Origin: Kofleriaceae bacterium
Lineage (GTDB): Bacteria > Myxococcota_A > Polyangia > Haliangiales > Haliangiaceae
Direction: 5' to 3'
Length of the DNA stretch: 64,000 nt
NCBI GenBank assembly: GCA_018058095.1
Contig: JAGPCO010000002.1
Coordinates: 1-64,000 of the forward strand
Under the pieces are notes generated by a model. The model saw only the letters and a program-made list of their open reading frames with translations. It was not told the DNA's origin and did not search any database. The position numbers and the translations under genes are program-made. This document shows, piece by piece, positions 1 to 11,207 of the stretch. Each line of letters starts with the position of its first letter. Position 1 is the stretch's first letter.

Positions 1-308
1 TCGAGGGCATGCGGGCGGCGCTGGTCACCGCCTTGCGCGGGGTCGACACCGTCGTCTACGACACCCACTACCTGCCGGAGGAGTACGAGCGCTTCCCGCA
101 CTACGGCCACTCCACCCCCGATCACGCGCTCGAGCTGTGCGGCGAGGCCGGGGTCAAGCGCCTGGTCCTGTACCACCACGCGCCGTCGCACAACGACGAC
201 CAGATGGACCAGATCGCCATGTCGTACGCGGTGCGCGGGCGCGAGCTCGGCATCGAGGTGGTGACCTCGCACGAGGGCATGTCGCTGCCGATCGGGGCGG
301 GGTCGTGA
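1..308 (+). CDS. MBL-fold metallo-hydrolase, 3' part only
   Basis: The reading frame is open from the left edge, so the 5' part lies outside the window. About 101 C-terminal residues are visible. They align by eye with the last third of the next gene: a V/L-[VL]-[IY]-[DH] strand followed by Asp, an EEY, a GHS motif with the usual final metal-binding His region, then a V-KRLVLYHH-P strand and a DQM helix. This is the C-terminal layout of metallo-beta-lactamase-fold hydrolases. The TGA stop overlaps the GTG start of the next gene (GTGA), so the two paralogues are probably translated together. The substrate cannot be told. Confidence 0.75.
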   Translation, partial: EGMRAALVTALRGVDTVVYDTHYLPEEYERFPHYGHSTPDHALELCGEAGVKRLVLYHHAPSHNDDQMDQIAMSYAVRGRELGIEVVTSHEGMSLPIGAGS

Positions 309-1141
309 AGCTGCGCTACTGGGGCGCCCGCGGCTCGTTCGCGATGTGCGGGCGCGACTTCCTGCGTTATGGCGGCAACACCACGTCGGTCGAGCTGGTC
401 ACCTCGCGCGGTGGGCGCCTGCTCATCGACCTCGGCACCGGCGCGACCGAGCTGGCCAAGCTGCTCATGACCGTCGAGTTCGGCCAGGGCCGCGGTCACC
501 TGCCGGTGCTGCTGTCGCACACCCACCTCGATCACATCCAGGGCCTGCCGTTCTTCACGCCGTTCTTCGTCAAGGGCAACCAGATCCGCATCCTCGGCGC
601 CAACCCGGCCGGGACCTCGCTCGAGGCGACGCTGCAGAACCAGCTGCAGCCGCACTACAGCCCGCTCAACGGCCTGGAGAACCTGGCCGCCGGCGTCAGC
701 ATCGAGGCCTTCGTGCCCGGCCAGACCCTGCAGGTCGACGACTTCCAGATCGCCACCGCCGCGGTGCCGCACGGCAGCATGTGGACCACCGCCTTCCGCA
801 TCAGCGCCGAGGGCAAGACGGTCACGTTCCTGTCCGACGTCGAGTACCCGGCGCCCGACCAGCCGACCGCCGAGGCGGTGGCGCTGGCGCGCGGCGCCGA
901 CCTGCTGATCCACGACGCGATGTGCGGCAGCGAGGAGTACGAGCTGCGCCGCGGCTGGGGCCACTCGCCGGTCGCGGCCGCGGTCCACGTCGCCCGCGCC
1001 GCGGGCGTGCGCCAGCTCGCGCTGTTCCACCACAGCCCGGACGCGACCGACGACATGATCGACGTCCAGGTCGCCGAGGCGCAGCGCCAGCTCGACATCC
1101 CGGTGGTCGGCGCCGCCGAGGGCGCGTACCGCGAGCTGTAG
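305..1141 (+). CDS. MBL-fold metallo-hydrolase
   Basis: A 278-residue metallo-beta-lactamase-fold protein. The GTG at 305 overlaps the previous stop. It is chosen because the family's N-terminal strand (KLRYWGARGSF) begins there. The metal-binding HxHxDH is present as SHTHLDHIQG at about residues 75-84, followed by later HGS and HDA segments and a terminal ALFHHSP-D strand. No signal peptide is seen, so it is probably cytoplasmic. The N-terminal GxRGS-(~13 residues)-YGGNT pattern is typical of RNase Z/PhnP-like stand-alone hydrolases, some found near signalling genes. Whether it acts on a phosphodiester or another ester is unknown. Confidence 0.88.
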   Translation: MKLRYWGARGSFAMCGRDFLRYGGNTTSVELVTSRGGRLLIDLGTGATELAKLLMTVEFGQGRGHLPVLLSHTHLDHIQGLPFFTPFFVKGNQIRILGANPAGTSLEATLQNQLQPHYSPLNGLENLAAGVSIEAFVPGQTLQVDDFQIATAAVPHGSMWTTAFRISAEGKTVTFLSDVEYPAPDQPTAEAVALARGADLLIHDAMCGSEEYELRRGWGHSPVAAAVHVARAAGVRQLALFHHSPDATDDMIDVQVAEAQRQLDIPVVGAAEGAYREL

Positions 1142-1142
1142 C

Positions 1143-1181
1143 CGGTGCCGTCACGACGCCGCAGGCGTCGCGCCGGCACCG
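1143..1181. terminator. two-part hairpin between convergent genes
   Basis: CGGTGCC (1143-1149) pairs with GGCACCG (1175-1181). Inside it, CGACGCC (1154-1160) pairs with GGCGTCG (1164-1170) around a 3-nt loop. It lies just after the MBL stop and before the 3' end of the minus-strand ferritin-like gene. No U-tract is seen, so a role as terminator or RNA stabiliser for either side is inferred. Confidence 0.5.
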
Positions 1182-1204
1182 TGTCCGCGCCGTCCGGGCC
1201 GGCG

Positions 1205-2197
<993 letters not shown>

Positions 2198-2216
2198 GGT
2201 CCCTCCAGATCAAAAG

Positions 2217-2230
2217 TGAAACTAGTTTCA
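2217..2230. promoter_or_regulatory. 14-bp palindrome, candidate TetR operator
   Basis: TGAAACTAGTTTCA is a perfect palindrome in the divergent region between the diiron gene (start 2197) and the TetR gene (start 2334). An AGTTT half-motif recurs just to its right (CAGTTT). It is AT-rich against a very GC-rich background and lies immediately upstream of the diiron gene's ribosome-binding site, where a bound repressor would block transcription. Confidence 0.6.
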
Positions 2231-2316
2231 GTTTGAGGGAGGGCCGGGACGGCGTCAAGCGGAACCTGGCCCGTCGGCCGGCTCCGGCCGCGGCCATGGA
2301 CAGGCCGGCCCTGCCG

Positions 2317-2322
2317 TAGAAT
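2317..2322 (+). promoter_or_regulatory. -10-like TAGAAT
   Basis: TAGAAT lies 11 bases before the TetR ATG. It is one of a window-wide set of TAnnnT hexamers at this distance from start codons. The implied transcript would have a leader of only a few bases. Confidence 0.45.
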
Positions 2323-2333
2323 GGTGCGCCGGC

Positions 2334-3038
2334 ATGCCCCGCCGCAGTCGACCCGTCTCCGCCGTCCGGGCTCGCCCGGCCGATGGCCCCGTCCGGGCCC
2401 GCCCGGTCGCGGCCCGCCGTGGCCGGCGTCTCGATCCGGGCGCGTTCCCGCAGGAGCGCGCGCGCCGGACCTACGAGGCCCTGGTCAGCGCGGCCAGCCG
2501 GCAGTTCGGAGAGCGCGGCTACGACGGGGTCGGCACGCCGGAGATCGCCCGCGCCGCCAAGGTCTCGGTCGGCAGCTTCTATCGCTACTTCGACGACAAG
2601 AAGCAGATCTACCTGGAGGTCGTGCGGCGCCTGACCGAGCGGGCGTTCGAGGAGACCATGGCCGGGCTATCGGCCGAGCGGTTCCTCGGCGTGGCCCGCC
2701 ACCAGACCATCAGCATGGCCATCGACGTGCTGTTCGCGCACGCGACCCGCAACACCGGCCTCCTGCGCAGCTTCCTCGAGATGAGCTTCCGCGACCCGGA
2801 CGTGGCCGAGATCCAGCGCCAGATCGAGCGCGACACGGTGCGCCGGCTCGGCCTCCTGCTCGAGCTGGTGACGACGCGTGATCGGGTGACCGACCCGGCC
2901 GCGACCGCCCACGTCGTCTACGCGGCGTGTCACCAGTGCGGCCTGATCGCCGCCGGGGTGGTCGGCGACGGCGCGGTCGACTCCGGGCCGCTGCGCGCGG
3001 CGCTGGTCGCCTTCATCGAGCGCTCCTTGTTCCCGTAG
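2334..3038 (+). CDS. TetR-family transcriptional regulator
   Basis: A 234-residue regulator. A basic N-terminal tail of about 35 residues precedes the TetR DNA-binding domain (about residues 40-95). The HTH is clear in GTPEIARAAKVSVGSFYRYF, followed by DDKKQIYLEV. The rest is an all-helical ligand/dimer domain with no recognised ligand signature. The ATG at 2334 is preferred because a TAGAAT -10-like element lies 11 bases upstream, but a start further in would keep the HTH. It is divergent from the diiron protein, and the palindrome at 2217-2230 is its probable operator. The inducer is unknown. Confidence 0.88.
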   Translation: MPRRSRPVSAVRARPADGPVRARPVAARRGRRLDPGAFPQERARRTYEALVSAASRQFGERGYDGVGTPEIARAAKVSVGSFYRYFDDKKQIYLEVVRRLTERAFEETMAGLSAERFLGVARHQTISMAIDVLFAHATRNTGLLRSFLEMSFRDPDVAEIQRQIERDTVRRLGLLLELVTTRDRVTDPAATAHVVYAACHQCGLIAAGVVGDGAVDSGPLRAALVAFIERSLFP

Positions 3039-3055
3039 GTCCGGTCGGCGCGTAG

Positions 3056-3061
3056 TAGGCT
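3056..3061 (+). promoter_or_regulatory. -10-like TAGGCT
   Basis: TAGGCT lies 6 bases before the ATG of the cupredoxin lipoprotein, matching the TAnnnT set seen across the window. Confidence 0.4.
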
Positions 3062-3067
3062 CGCGCC

Positions 3068-3481
3068 ATGGGTTCGTGGTCCTGGCTCGGGTGTGTGCTG
3101 CTGGTCCTGCTGCTCGGGTGTGACCAGGGCCAGACCGGCGGCAAGGCCAAGCCAGGCGGCGCCGGCGCCCCGGGCGTGAGCGGGCCCGCTGGCGCCGCGG
3201 CGGTGGCGCCGGCGGCACGTCGCCGCGTCGCCGTCGAGGCCGGGCCGCGGGGCTTCGTGCCCGATCGCATCGCCGCGCGTCCCGGCGAGGTGCTCCTCCT
3301 GGTGGTGACCCGGACCGAGGAGAGCGACTGCCTGAGTCAGCTCGCGGTGGGCGGGGCCGCGCCGGTGGCGCTGCCGATGAACAGCCCGGTCGAGATCGCG
3401 GTCACCGCGCCGAGCTCGGGCACGCTGACGTTCGCGTGCGGGATGGACATGTTCCGCGGCGCGATCGTCGTCGACGGGTGA
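3068..3481 (+). CDS. cupredoxin-like lipoprotein
   Basis: A 137-residue exported lipoprotein. A hydrophobic N-terminus ends in the lipobox LLLGC (Cys at about residue 18), followed by a Gly/Ala/Pro-rich linker and a domain of about 90 residues. The domain has the strand pattern of EfeO-type cupredoxins (GFVPDRI-ARPGEVLLLVVTR) and ends in FACGMDMFRG. That Cys-Gly-Met-x-Met cluster is typical of periplasmic copper-binding cupredoxin-like proteins. It probably binds copper at the envelope. Its stop codon directly abuts the 3' end of the convergent kinase gene, leaving no intergenic space. Confidence 0.72.
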   Translation: MGSWSWLGCVLLVLLLGCDQGQTGGKAKPGGAGAPGVSGPAGAAAVAPAARRRVAVEAGPRGFVPDRIAARPGEVLLLVVTRTEESDCLSQLAVGGAAPVALPMNSPVEIAVTAPSSGTLTFACGMDMFRGAIVVDG

Positions 3482-6283
3482 TCAGCGGGTCGAGCGAGGC
3501 GAGGCCTTGCCGAGCGCGAACGTGGTGACGAAGCAGGCCGGCGTCGCCACACCGTCACGCTGGTACGGCTGGTAGGTCCAGGTCCGGATCGCCGCGGCGA
3601 GCGGCGTGCGCACCTCGGCGCTGGCCTTGCCCAGGATGTCGACCCGGGTGACCCGTCCACCGGCGCCGATGCAGATCTTGGCGCTGACCGCGCTGGCGGT
3701 GCCGACGGCACGGCTGTCGAACGAGGGCACCGCCCCGGTCAGGCGCGCCACCGTGTTGGGCGGGACGGTCACCGGCCCGCTCACGCTGAGCGAGCCGGCG
3801 CGCGGTGGCGACGGCACCCGGCTCGGGGCCACGCGCTCGGCTGGCGGCTGCGATCCGGCCGGCGGAGGGGTGGTGGTCGCCACCGGTGGCGCCGCTGGCT
3901 GGGCCGGTCCCCCGTCGGTGGTCGAGGTCGACGGCGAGGCCCTGGTCGCCGGCATGGCCGCGTCCGGCAACCGAACCACGAAGGCGTCCTGCTCGTCGGG
4001 CCGCGCCGCCTCGGACTGGGCCCGGTGCGCGGCGCGCTCGCGCCGCTTCTGGTCGGAGAAGGACGGCGTGAACACGTTGTTCTGGTCGGCCCGGCCGAGG
4101 AAGGCGGTGGCGTAGACCTCGCGCCCGTCCTGCAGCAGGCGGAGCTGATGGGGGCCGGGCGCGATCGGGTGCTCGAACGCGCCGGTCGCGGGCGTGCGGT
4201 CGGGCAGGACCTCGCCGTCGAGCTCGACCTCGAGGCCGGCCACCGTCTCGATCACCAGGGCGCCGGTCGGTGTGGACGGGTCCGTCGCCGTCGCGTCGCC
4301 CGCCGCCACCAGGTCCGGCCGATCGAGGCGGTCGAGCCGGATCTGGAACGAGTGGGTCTCGTTGGCGGACAGCTCGACGCCATGGACGGTGCCGCGGTAG
4401 CCGTCGCGCCGGATCTCGACCTGGTGTGGCCCGGGCGCCACCTCGACCTGCCAGTCGCCGCCGAGGTGCGGCTCGCCGTCGTCGATCCGGATCGACACGT
4501 CGGCCGGCTCGACCTTGAACTTGAGGAGGGCGCGCGCCGGCGCGGCCAGCACCGCGCTGGCCCCAGGGGGTGGGCGGGCCGCCGGCGGGGTGCGCAGGGT
4601 CCACACCAGTCCACCGACGGCCAGCGCCACGCCGGCTCCGGCGATCAACAGGTTGCGGCGCGCCGGCCCGGCGCGCCTGGCCAGGCTGGTCCCCATCGGC
4701 GGCGGCTGCGACGGCAGCGGGCGCGGCCGGGTCGGCGACGCCGGACGTGGCGTCGAGGCGGGGCCGTCGACGGCGGGCACCTCGACGCCGACGCCGACCA
4801 GCGTCGGCCGGCGCGGGCCGGCGACCAGCGCCTGCGACTCGCGCTGCAGCCGGGCCCGCGCCTCGGCCCGCCGATCGGGGCCAGGTCGGAGGTCGCCCTG
4901 GCCGGCCGGCTCTGGCAGCGGCGGCACCGCCACGCCGTACGGAGGCGCGGTGGTCGAGCGGGGGCTGGCCGACACCGCCGGCCAGGCGTGCGGCAGCGCC
5001 GGGCCGTCGTCGAGCGACGCCGGGTTGACCCGGGTCGGGGCGTCTTCCGGGAAGGCGGCGTCGGCCTCGAGGTCGCCGGCCGATGGCGCCAGCACGTCCG
5101 GGCCGAGGGTCGGGATGCGCTGGCTGACGTCGGGCACCTCGTCGAGCGCGACCGGCGTGGCCCGGTCGCCGTCGGCGCCCCACGCCAGCTCGATGATCTC
5201 GTCGTCGTCGCTGCCCTGGGCCGGGGTGCCGGCCGGTGGCGGCGTGGAGTCTGGCCGGGCCGACACCATGGCCGCCCGCAGCGAGCTCCCGCCGGTGCCG
5301 AACCCGGGCAGCGACGGGCGTTCGCCGTTGGCGGCCGGCGCGGGCCGGCTCCAGGCCCAGCGGATCCAGTCGCCGACCCGGCCAGGGCTGGTCGGTAGCT
5401 GTTGCTGGGCCAGGAACGCGGCCAGGGCCCGGCCCATGTCGCCCGCGCTGGGCCAGCGGTCGTCGGGATCCTTGGCCAGGGCGCGCAGGATCAGGGCGTC
5501 GAGCTCGGGCCGGACCGCGGGGTTGAACGCCGACGGCGGGGCGACCTCGCCGCGCTGGACCTGGAGCAGGGTCTGGTACTCGTTCTTCTGCGCGAACAGC
5601 GGGCGCGCCGTCATCAGCTCGTGCGCGACCACGCCGAGCGAGAACACGTCGGACCGGCGATCGAGCGGCTTGCCGGCGATCGACTCCGGCGCCATGTACG
5701 CCAGCTTGCCCTTGACCCGGCCGGTCTGCGTCCGCAGGTGCGCCGACTGGGCGCGGGCGATGCCGAAGTCGATCACCTTGAGCACGCCGGCGCCGTTGAC
5801 GATGAGGTTCGACGGCGAGATGTCGCGGTGCACCAGCTCGAGCGGCTGGCCGTCGGCGTCGCAGCACTGGTGGGCGTACTCGAGCGCGGCGCAGGCCTGG
5901 CTGAGCAGCGACAGCGACACCGGCAGCGGCGGCGGCCCGGTCACGCGCCGGGCGTGGCGCAGGATCTGCCGCAGATCCTTGCCCTCGATGTACTCCATCG
6001 AGATGAAGTAGGTGGTGCCGACGCGGCCGAGCTCGAACAGGCGGACGACGTTGGGGTGGGTCAGCAGCGAGGCCAGCTTGGCCTCGCGCACGAACGACTT
6101 CACGAACGAGGCGTCCTCGGCCAGGTGCGGCAGCAGCCGCTTGAGCGCGACGACGCGCCCGAGCTCCGTCCCGGCCCGCTCCTCGGCACGGTGCACCGTG
6201 GCCATGCCGCCGACGCCGAGCCGCTCGTACACGAGGTACGGCCCGAACACCTCCGGCTCCACCGCAGCCTGATCCTGCGCCAT
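3482..6283 (-). CDS. Ser/Thr kinase with PEGA-like and TonB-C-like domains
   Basis: A 933-residue Hanks-type kinase from the ATG at 6283 (an ATG four codons upstream is possible). The kinase domain spans about residues 14-290: Gly loop GVGGMA, Lys48, HRD at 152-154, DFG at 172-174 and an APE-like MAPES. A long Pro/Asp/Glu-rich linker leads to one membrane helix (LLIAGAGVALAVGGLVW, about residue 540). After it come PEGA-like beta repeats (APGPHQVEIRRDGY and APGPHQLRLLQDG) and a Pro/Thr-rich stretch. The last ~90 residues resemble the TonB C-terminal domain (TWTYQPYQRDGV). The kinase would be cytoplasmic and the rest periplasmic. The HRDIS form replaces the usual HRDLK. Confidence 0.9.
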   Translation of the reverse strand: MAQDQAAVEPEVFGPYLVYERLGVGGMATVHRAEERAGTELGRVVALKRLLPHLAEDASFVKSFVREAKLASLLTHPNVVRLFELGRVGTTYFISMEYIEGKDLRQILRHARRVTGPPPLPVSLSLLSQACAALEYAHQCCDADGQPLELVHRDISPSNLIVNGAGVLKVIDFGIARAQSAHLRTQTGRVKGKLAYMAPESIAGKPLDRRSDVFSLGVVAHELMTARPLFAQKNEYQTLLQVQRGEVAPPSAFNPAVRPELDALILRALAKDPDDRWPSAGDMGRALAAFLAQQQLPTSPGRVGDWIRWAWSRPAPAANGERPSLPGFGTGGSSLRAAMVSARPDSTPPPAGTPAQGSDDDEIIELAWGADGDRATPVALDEVPDVSQRIPTLGPDVLAPSAGDLEADAAFPEDAPTRVNPASLDDGPALPHAWPAVSASPRSTTAPPYGVAVPPLPEPAGQGDLRPGPDRRAEARARLQRESQALVAGPRRPTLVGVGVEVPAVDGPASTPRPASPTRPRPLPSQPPPMGTSLARRAGPARRNLLIAGAGVALAVGGLVWTLRTPPAARPPPGASAVLAAPARALLKFKVEPADVSIRIDDGEPHLGGDWQVEVAPGPHQVEIRRDGYRGTVHGVELSANETHSFQIRLDRLDRPDLVAAGDATATDPSTPTGALVIETVAGLEVELDGEVLPDRTPATGAFEHPIAPGPHQLRLLQDGREVYATAFLGRADQNNVFTPSFSDQKRRERAAHRAQSEAARPDEQDAFVVRLPDAAMPATRASPSTSTTDGGPAQPAAPPVATTTPPPAGSQPPAERVAPSRVPSPPRAGSLSVSGPVTVPPNTVARLTGAVPSFDSRAVGTASAVSAKICIGAGGRVTRVDILGKASAEVRTPLAAAIRTWTYQPYQRDGVATPACFVTTFALGKASPRSTR

Positions 6284-6293
6284 CCCGCCTCGC

Positions 6294-6299
6294 ACCTTA
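6294..6299 (-). promoter_or_regulatory. -10-like TAAGGT
   Basis: On the minus strand TAAGGT lies 10 bases before the kinase ATG at 6283. The same hexamer precedes the gene starting at 11968. Confidence 0.4.
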
Positions 6300-6306
6300 G
6301 CAAAAG

Positions 6307-6561
6307 TCAGGGGGCGGCGGCCTCGTCCGGCGTGAGCAGCTCCATGGTCAGCGCGTGGATCGGCCCGCGCAGGGGCTCGGCCAGGGCCTGGTTGACCAGG
6401 CGGTGGCGGGCCAGGGGCCCCAGGCCGGCGAACCCGGCGCTGACGATGCGGGCCTTCCAGTGGTCGGAGGTCCCGGTCAGGTCCTCGAGGGCGACCTCGG
6501 CGTCGGGCAACGCCGCCCGCACCGCGGCGGTGATCTGAGCGGCGGTCATGGGGCCGGGCAT
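6307..6561 (-). CDS. bolA: BolA-family protein
   Basis: About 84 residues from the ATG at 6561 (an inner ATG at 6549 gives 80). The BolA fold is recognisable: a beta strand ending DLTGTSDHWKARIVS, then the FAGLGPLARHRLVN segment with the family's conserved His, and IHALTMELLTP at the end. BolA proteins work with monothiol glutaredoxins in Fe-S handling or act as regulators. The start lies 4 bases past the kbl stop, so it is the last gene of a tdh-kbl-bolA run. No glutaredoxin partner is in the window. Confidence 0.85.
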   Translation of the reverse strand: MPGPMTAAQITAAVRAALPDAEVALEDLTGTSDHWKARIVSAGFAGLGPLARHRLVNQALAEPLRGPIHALTMELLTPDEAAAP

Positions 6562-6565
6562 GGCG

Positions 6566-7753
<1,188 letters not shown>

Positions 7754-7801
7754 GGCGTCCTCGCTCGCCGCGGCCGGTGGCCGTCGGCGCCAGCAACAGG
7801 G

Positions 7802-8767
<966 letters not shown>

Positions 8768-8842
8768 GGGCGCCGGCATCATGGCCGCCCCGGCCCGGCC
8801 CGGCAAGGGGCCCGGGCCGCCGTCGATCCCTGCGGTTCGCGA

Positions 8843-8848
8843 TATCAT
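8843..8848 (+). promoter_or_regulatory. -10-like TATCAT
   Basis: TATCAT lies 6 bases ahead of the GTG start of the PEGA kinase. It is the clearest AT-rich element in the 87-bp divergent spacer between tdh and the kinase. Confidence 0.45.
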
Positions 8849-8854
8849 CCGACG

Positions 8855-10486
8855 GTGAGCGTCGGGCCGCGCGATCACCTGCTCGGACGCCTGGTCGGCA
8901 AGTACCGCGTCGAGGCCGTGCTGGGCCGGGGCGGGATGGGCACGGTGTACAAGGCGGTCCACACCGAGATCGGCGCCCGCGTCGCGCTCAAGGTGCTGTC
9001 GGCCTCGATCGCCGGCGATCCCTCCGCGGTCCAGCGCCTGCTGCGCGAGGCGCAGCTGGTCAACCGCATCGAGCACGACGGCGTGGTCAAGGTCAGCGAC
9101 GCCGGCCGCCTCGACGACGACCGACCCTACCTGGTGATGCAGTTCGTCGACGGGCAGCCGCTGTCGGCGCTGATCGGGCAGGGACGGCGCCGAAGCCTGG
9201 CCGAGACCACCCGCTGGGGCGCGGACCTGCTCGACGCGGTCGCCGCGGCCCACGCGGTCGGCGTCGTGCACCGTGACCTCAAGCCCGGCAACGTGATGCT
9301 GACCCGGTCCGGGCGGATCATCGTGCTCGACTTCGGGGTGGCCAAGCTGCTGGCGGCCGACTCGCCGGCGCGCCTGACGGTGACCGGGGCGACCATCGGC
9401 ACCCCGGAGTACATGGCGCCGGAGCAGCTGCGTGGGCAGGCGGTCGGGCCGGCCGCCGACCTGTACGCGGTCGGCGCCATCCTGTTCGAGATGCTGTGTG
9501 GCCGCCGCCCGTTCCTCGACGGTGGGCCGCTCGGGGTGATCGAGGGCCACGTGCACCGGCGACCGCCGCCGCCGCGCGCGCTGCGCCCCGAGACGCCGAT
9601 GCCGCTGCAGGAGATCATCCTGGCCGCGCTGGCCAAGGACCCGGCGCGTCGCCCGGCCAGCGCGGCGGTGATGCGCGACGCGGTGCGGGCCGTGGTCGCG
9701 GGTGGTGGTGACGCTGGCGCGCGCATCGACGAGGCGGCGCTCGCCGACCCCGCGCTGGAGCACATGCCGCCCGCGCTCGACGGCCCGCCGACGGTGCCGT
9801 CGCGGCCGTTGCAGATCGCGTCCGATCCCGGGGCGCCGACGGAGGTCGCGCGCCGCGGCCGGCCGGCCAGGGCCGCGGCCGCCCCGGACCGCGCGGCGGC
9901 GGCGGCGAGGCCCGATCTCGCACCCCGCGTGGAGGCCGGCCGGGGTCCGAACCGGCGCGGTGGCCCGACCGGGCGTCGGCGGGGCGTGGTGCTGGCGGCC
10001 GCGATCGCGACCCTCGCCGTCGTGGCGACCGCGCTGGTGTGGTGGCTGCGCCGGCCCGAGGACGCGCGGCCCACGCCGCCGCCGGCCGCGCCCCGCCCCG
10101 CGGTCGTGCTCGCGCCCAGCCCGGTCGTCGCCACCACGGACGCCGCGCCGCCGGTCGATCTCAGCGCTGGCGCCCTGGTCCAGGTGGTGACGGTGCCGAC
10201 CGGCGCGGCCGTGGTCGTCAACGGCGCTCCGGCCGGGCGCACCCCCTATCGCGTGGTGCTGGCGCCCGGCCCGCACAACCTCGAGGTGTCGCTCGAGGGG
10301 CGCGAGGTCGTCACCCGGCGCCTGGTGGTCGGGGTCGGCGAGACCGTCATGCTCGAGGTGGAGCTGCCGGAGCTGCCGGAGCGGCCGGCCCGCCGGCGGC
10401 CGGCCGGGCGCACCCGGGCGCGGGACCGCCAGGACCCCGGCGGCAAGGCCGTCAAGCTCAAGGATCCGTTCGCCGAGCTGGAGTGA
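8855..10486 (+). CDS. membrane Ser/Thr kinase with PEGA domain
   Basis: A 543-residue kinase from the GTG at 8855, chosen for the TATCAT 6 bases upstream and because the kinase fold starts at about residue 17. Kinase domain about 17-275: GRGGMGTVY, Lys46, HRDLKPGN (Asp141), DFG (159-161) and MAPEQ. An Arg/Ala/Pro linker leads to one membrane helix at about 377-395. A periplasmic PEGA domain (about 439-505) has PTGAAVVVNGAPAGRTPYRV and LAPGPHNLEV. This is the standard all-motif-intact layout. The substrate and the ligand of the PEGA domain are unknown. Its 3' end overlaps the convergent ferritin-like gene by 29 bases. Confidence 0.92.
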   Translation: MSVGPRDHLLGRLVGKYRVEAVLGRGGMGTVYKAVHTEIGARVALKVLSASIAGDPSAVQRLLREAQLVNRIEHDGVVKVSDAGRLDDDRPYLVMQFVDGQPLSALIGQGRRRSLAETTRWGADLLDAVAAAHAVGVVHRDLKPGNVMLTRSGRIIVLDFGVAKLLAADSPARLTVTGATIGTPEYMAPEQLRGQAVGPAADLYAVGAILFEMLCGRRPFLDGGPLGVIEGHVHRRPPPPRALRPETPMPLQEIILAALAKDPARRPASAAVMRDAVRAVVAGGGDAGARIDEAALADPALEHMPPALDGPPTVPSRPLQIASDPGAPTEVARRGRPARAAAAPDRAAAAARPDLAPRVEAGRGPNRRGGPTGRRRGVVLAAAIATLAVVATALVWWLRRPEDARPTPPPAAPRPAVVLAPSPVVATTDAAPPVDLSAGALVQVVTVPTGAAVVVNGAPAGRTPYRVVLAPGPHNLEVSLEGREVVTRRLVVGVGETVMLEVELPELPERPARRRPAGRTRARDRQDPGGKAVKLKDPFAELE

Positions 10487-11207
10487 GCGCGCGCGCCCAC
10501 GCCGCGGCGGCGCCGATGCCACGGGCGGCGAAACGCGGCGCCCAGTCGCGCGCGAAGGTCCGGGTCAGGATGTCGGCGTAGTCGCGCGGCGGTGCCAGGC
10601 CCCAGGCCCGGTCGGCCATCGCCATCGCTCCGTCGTCGCCGGCGACCACCTGGTTGCCGACGCCGTAGCTCTGTTGCATCAGCCCGAACATCGACGGCAG
10701 CAGGCCCTCGGCCAGGGCCGGCACCTGCGGCCCCAGCGGCGATTGCACCAGCCAGTCGAGCAGGTCCCAGCCGAAGTCGCGGTGGCGGACCTCGTCGCGC
10801 AAGATCCGGTCGAGCGCGGCGCGGGCGCCGGGCTCGGTGCAGCCGGCCCGCAGGTGCTGGAACAGCGGCACCGCCACCGTCTCGTTCAGGCAGAAGTTGA
10901 GCAGCGCGCTGGTCAAGATGTCGACCAAGAGGCCGTCGCCGCTGGCGCGTAGTCCGAGCTGGTCCTGGTCGATAGCCGGGGCGGCCTCGCCCCCGGCGGC
11001 GAGGTACACCTCGTGGGCCAGGCGCGAGTGGGTCAGCTCGTCACCGACGATGACCAGGCCAGCGTCGATCAGGTCAGGTGGGGCGCCGGCCTGGATCAGC
11101 CACAGCACCAGGTGCTGGCAGATCGCCGCCGAGGTGTACTCGGCGGCGATCCGGTTGCGCCACTCGGTCCGGACCAGCTCGCTGGCGCGGTCGTCGGCGC
11201 CGGGCAT
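10458..11207 (-). CDS. ferritin-like protein
   Basis: A 249-residue helical protein with a diiron ligand pattern in the usual order: AAEYTSAA, GDELTHSRLAHE, LNETVAVPLF and RDEVRHRDFGWD. This supports a ferritin-like di-metal fold of unknown substrate. Several Myxococcota have similar stand-alone proteins beside Pro-rich lipoproteins. The ATG overlaps the stop of the upstream lipoprotein gene (TGATG), so the two are probably co-translated. It differs from the diiron proteins at 1205 and 33047 in sequence and ligand spacing. Confidence 0.75.
   Translation of the reverse strand: MPGADDRASELVRTEWRNRIAAEYTSAAICQHLVLWLIQAGAPPDLIDAGLVIVGDELTHSRLAHEVYLAAGGEAAPAIDQDQLGLRASGDGLLVDILTSALLNFCLNETVAVPLFQHLRAGCTEPGARAALDRILRDEVRHRDFGWDLLDWLVQSPLGPQVPALAEGLLPSMFGLMQQSYGVGNQVVAGDDGAMAMADRAWGLAPPRDYADILTRTFARDWAPRFAARGIGAAAAWARALTPARRTDP

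Noticed and set aside
4025-5398. 457-aa plus-strand open frame
   Set aside because: Antisense to the kinase/PEGA/TonB gene; Arg/Gly/Ala/Val-rich shadow.
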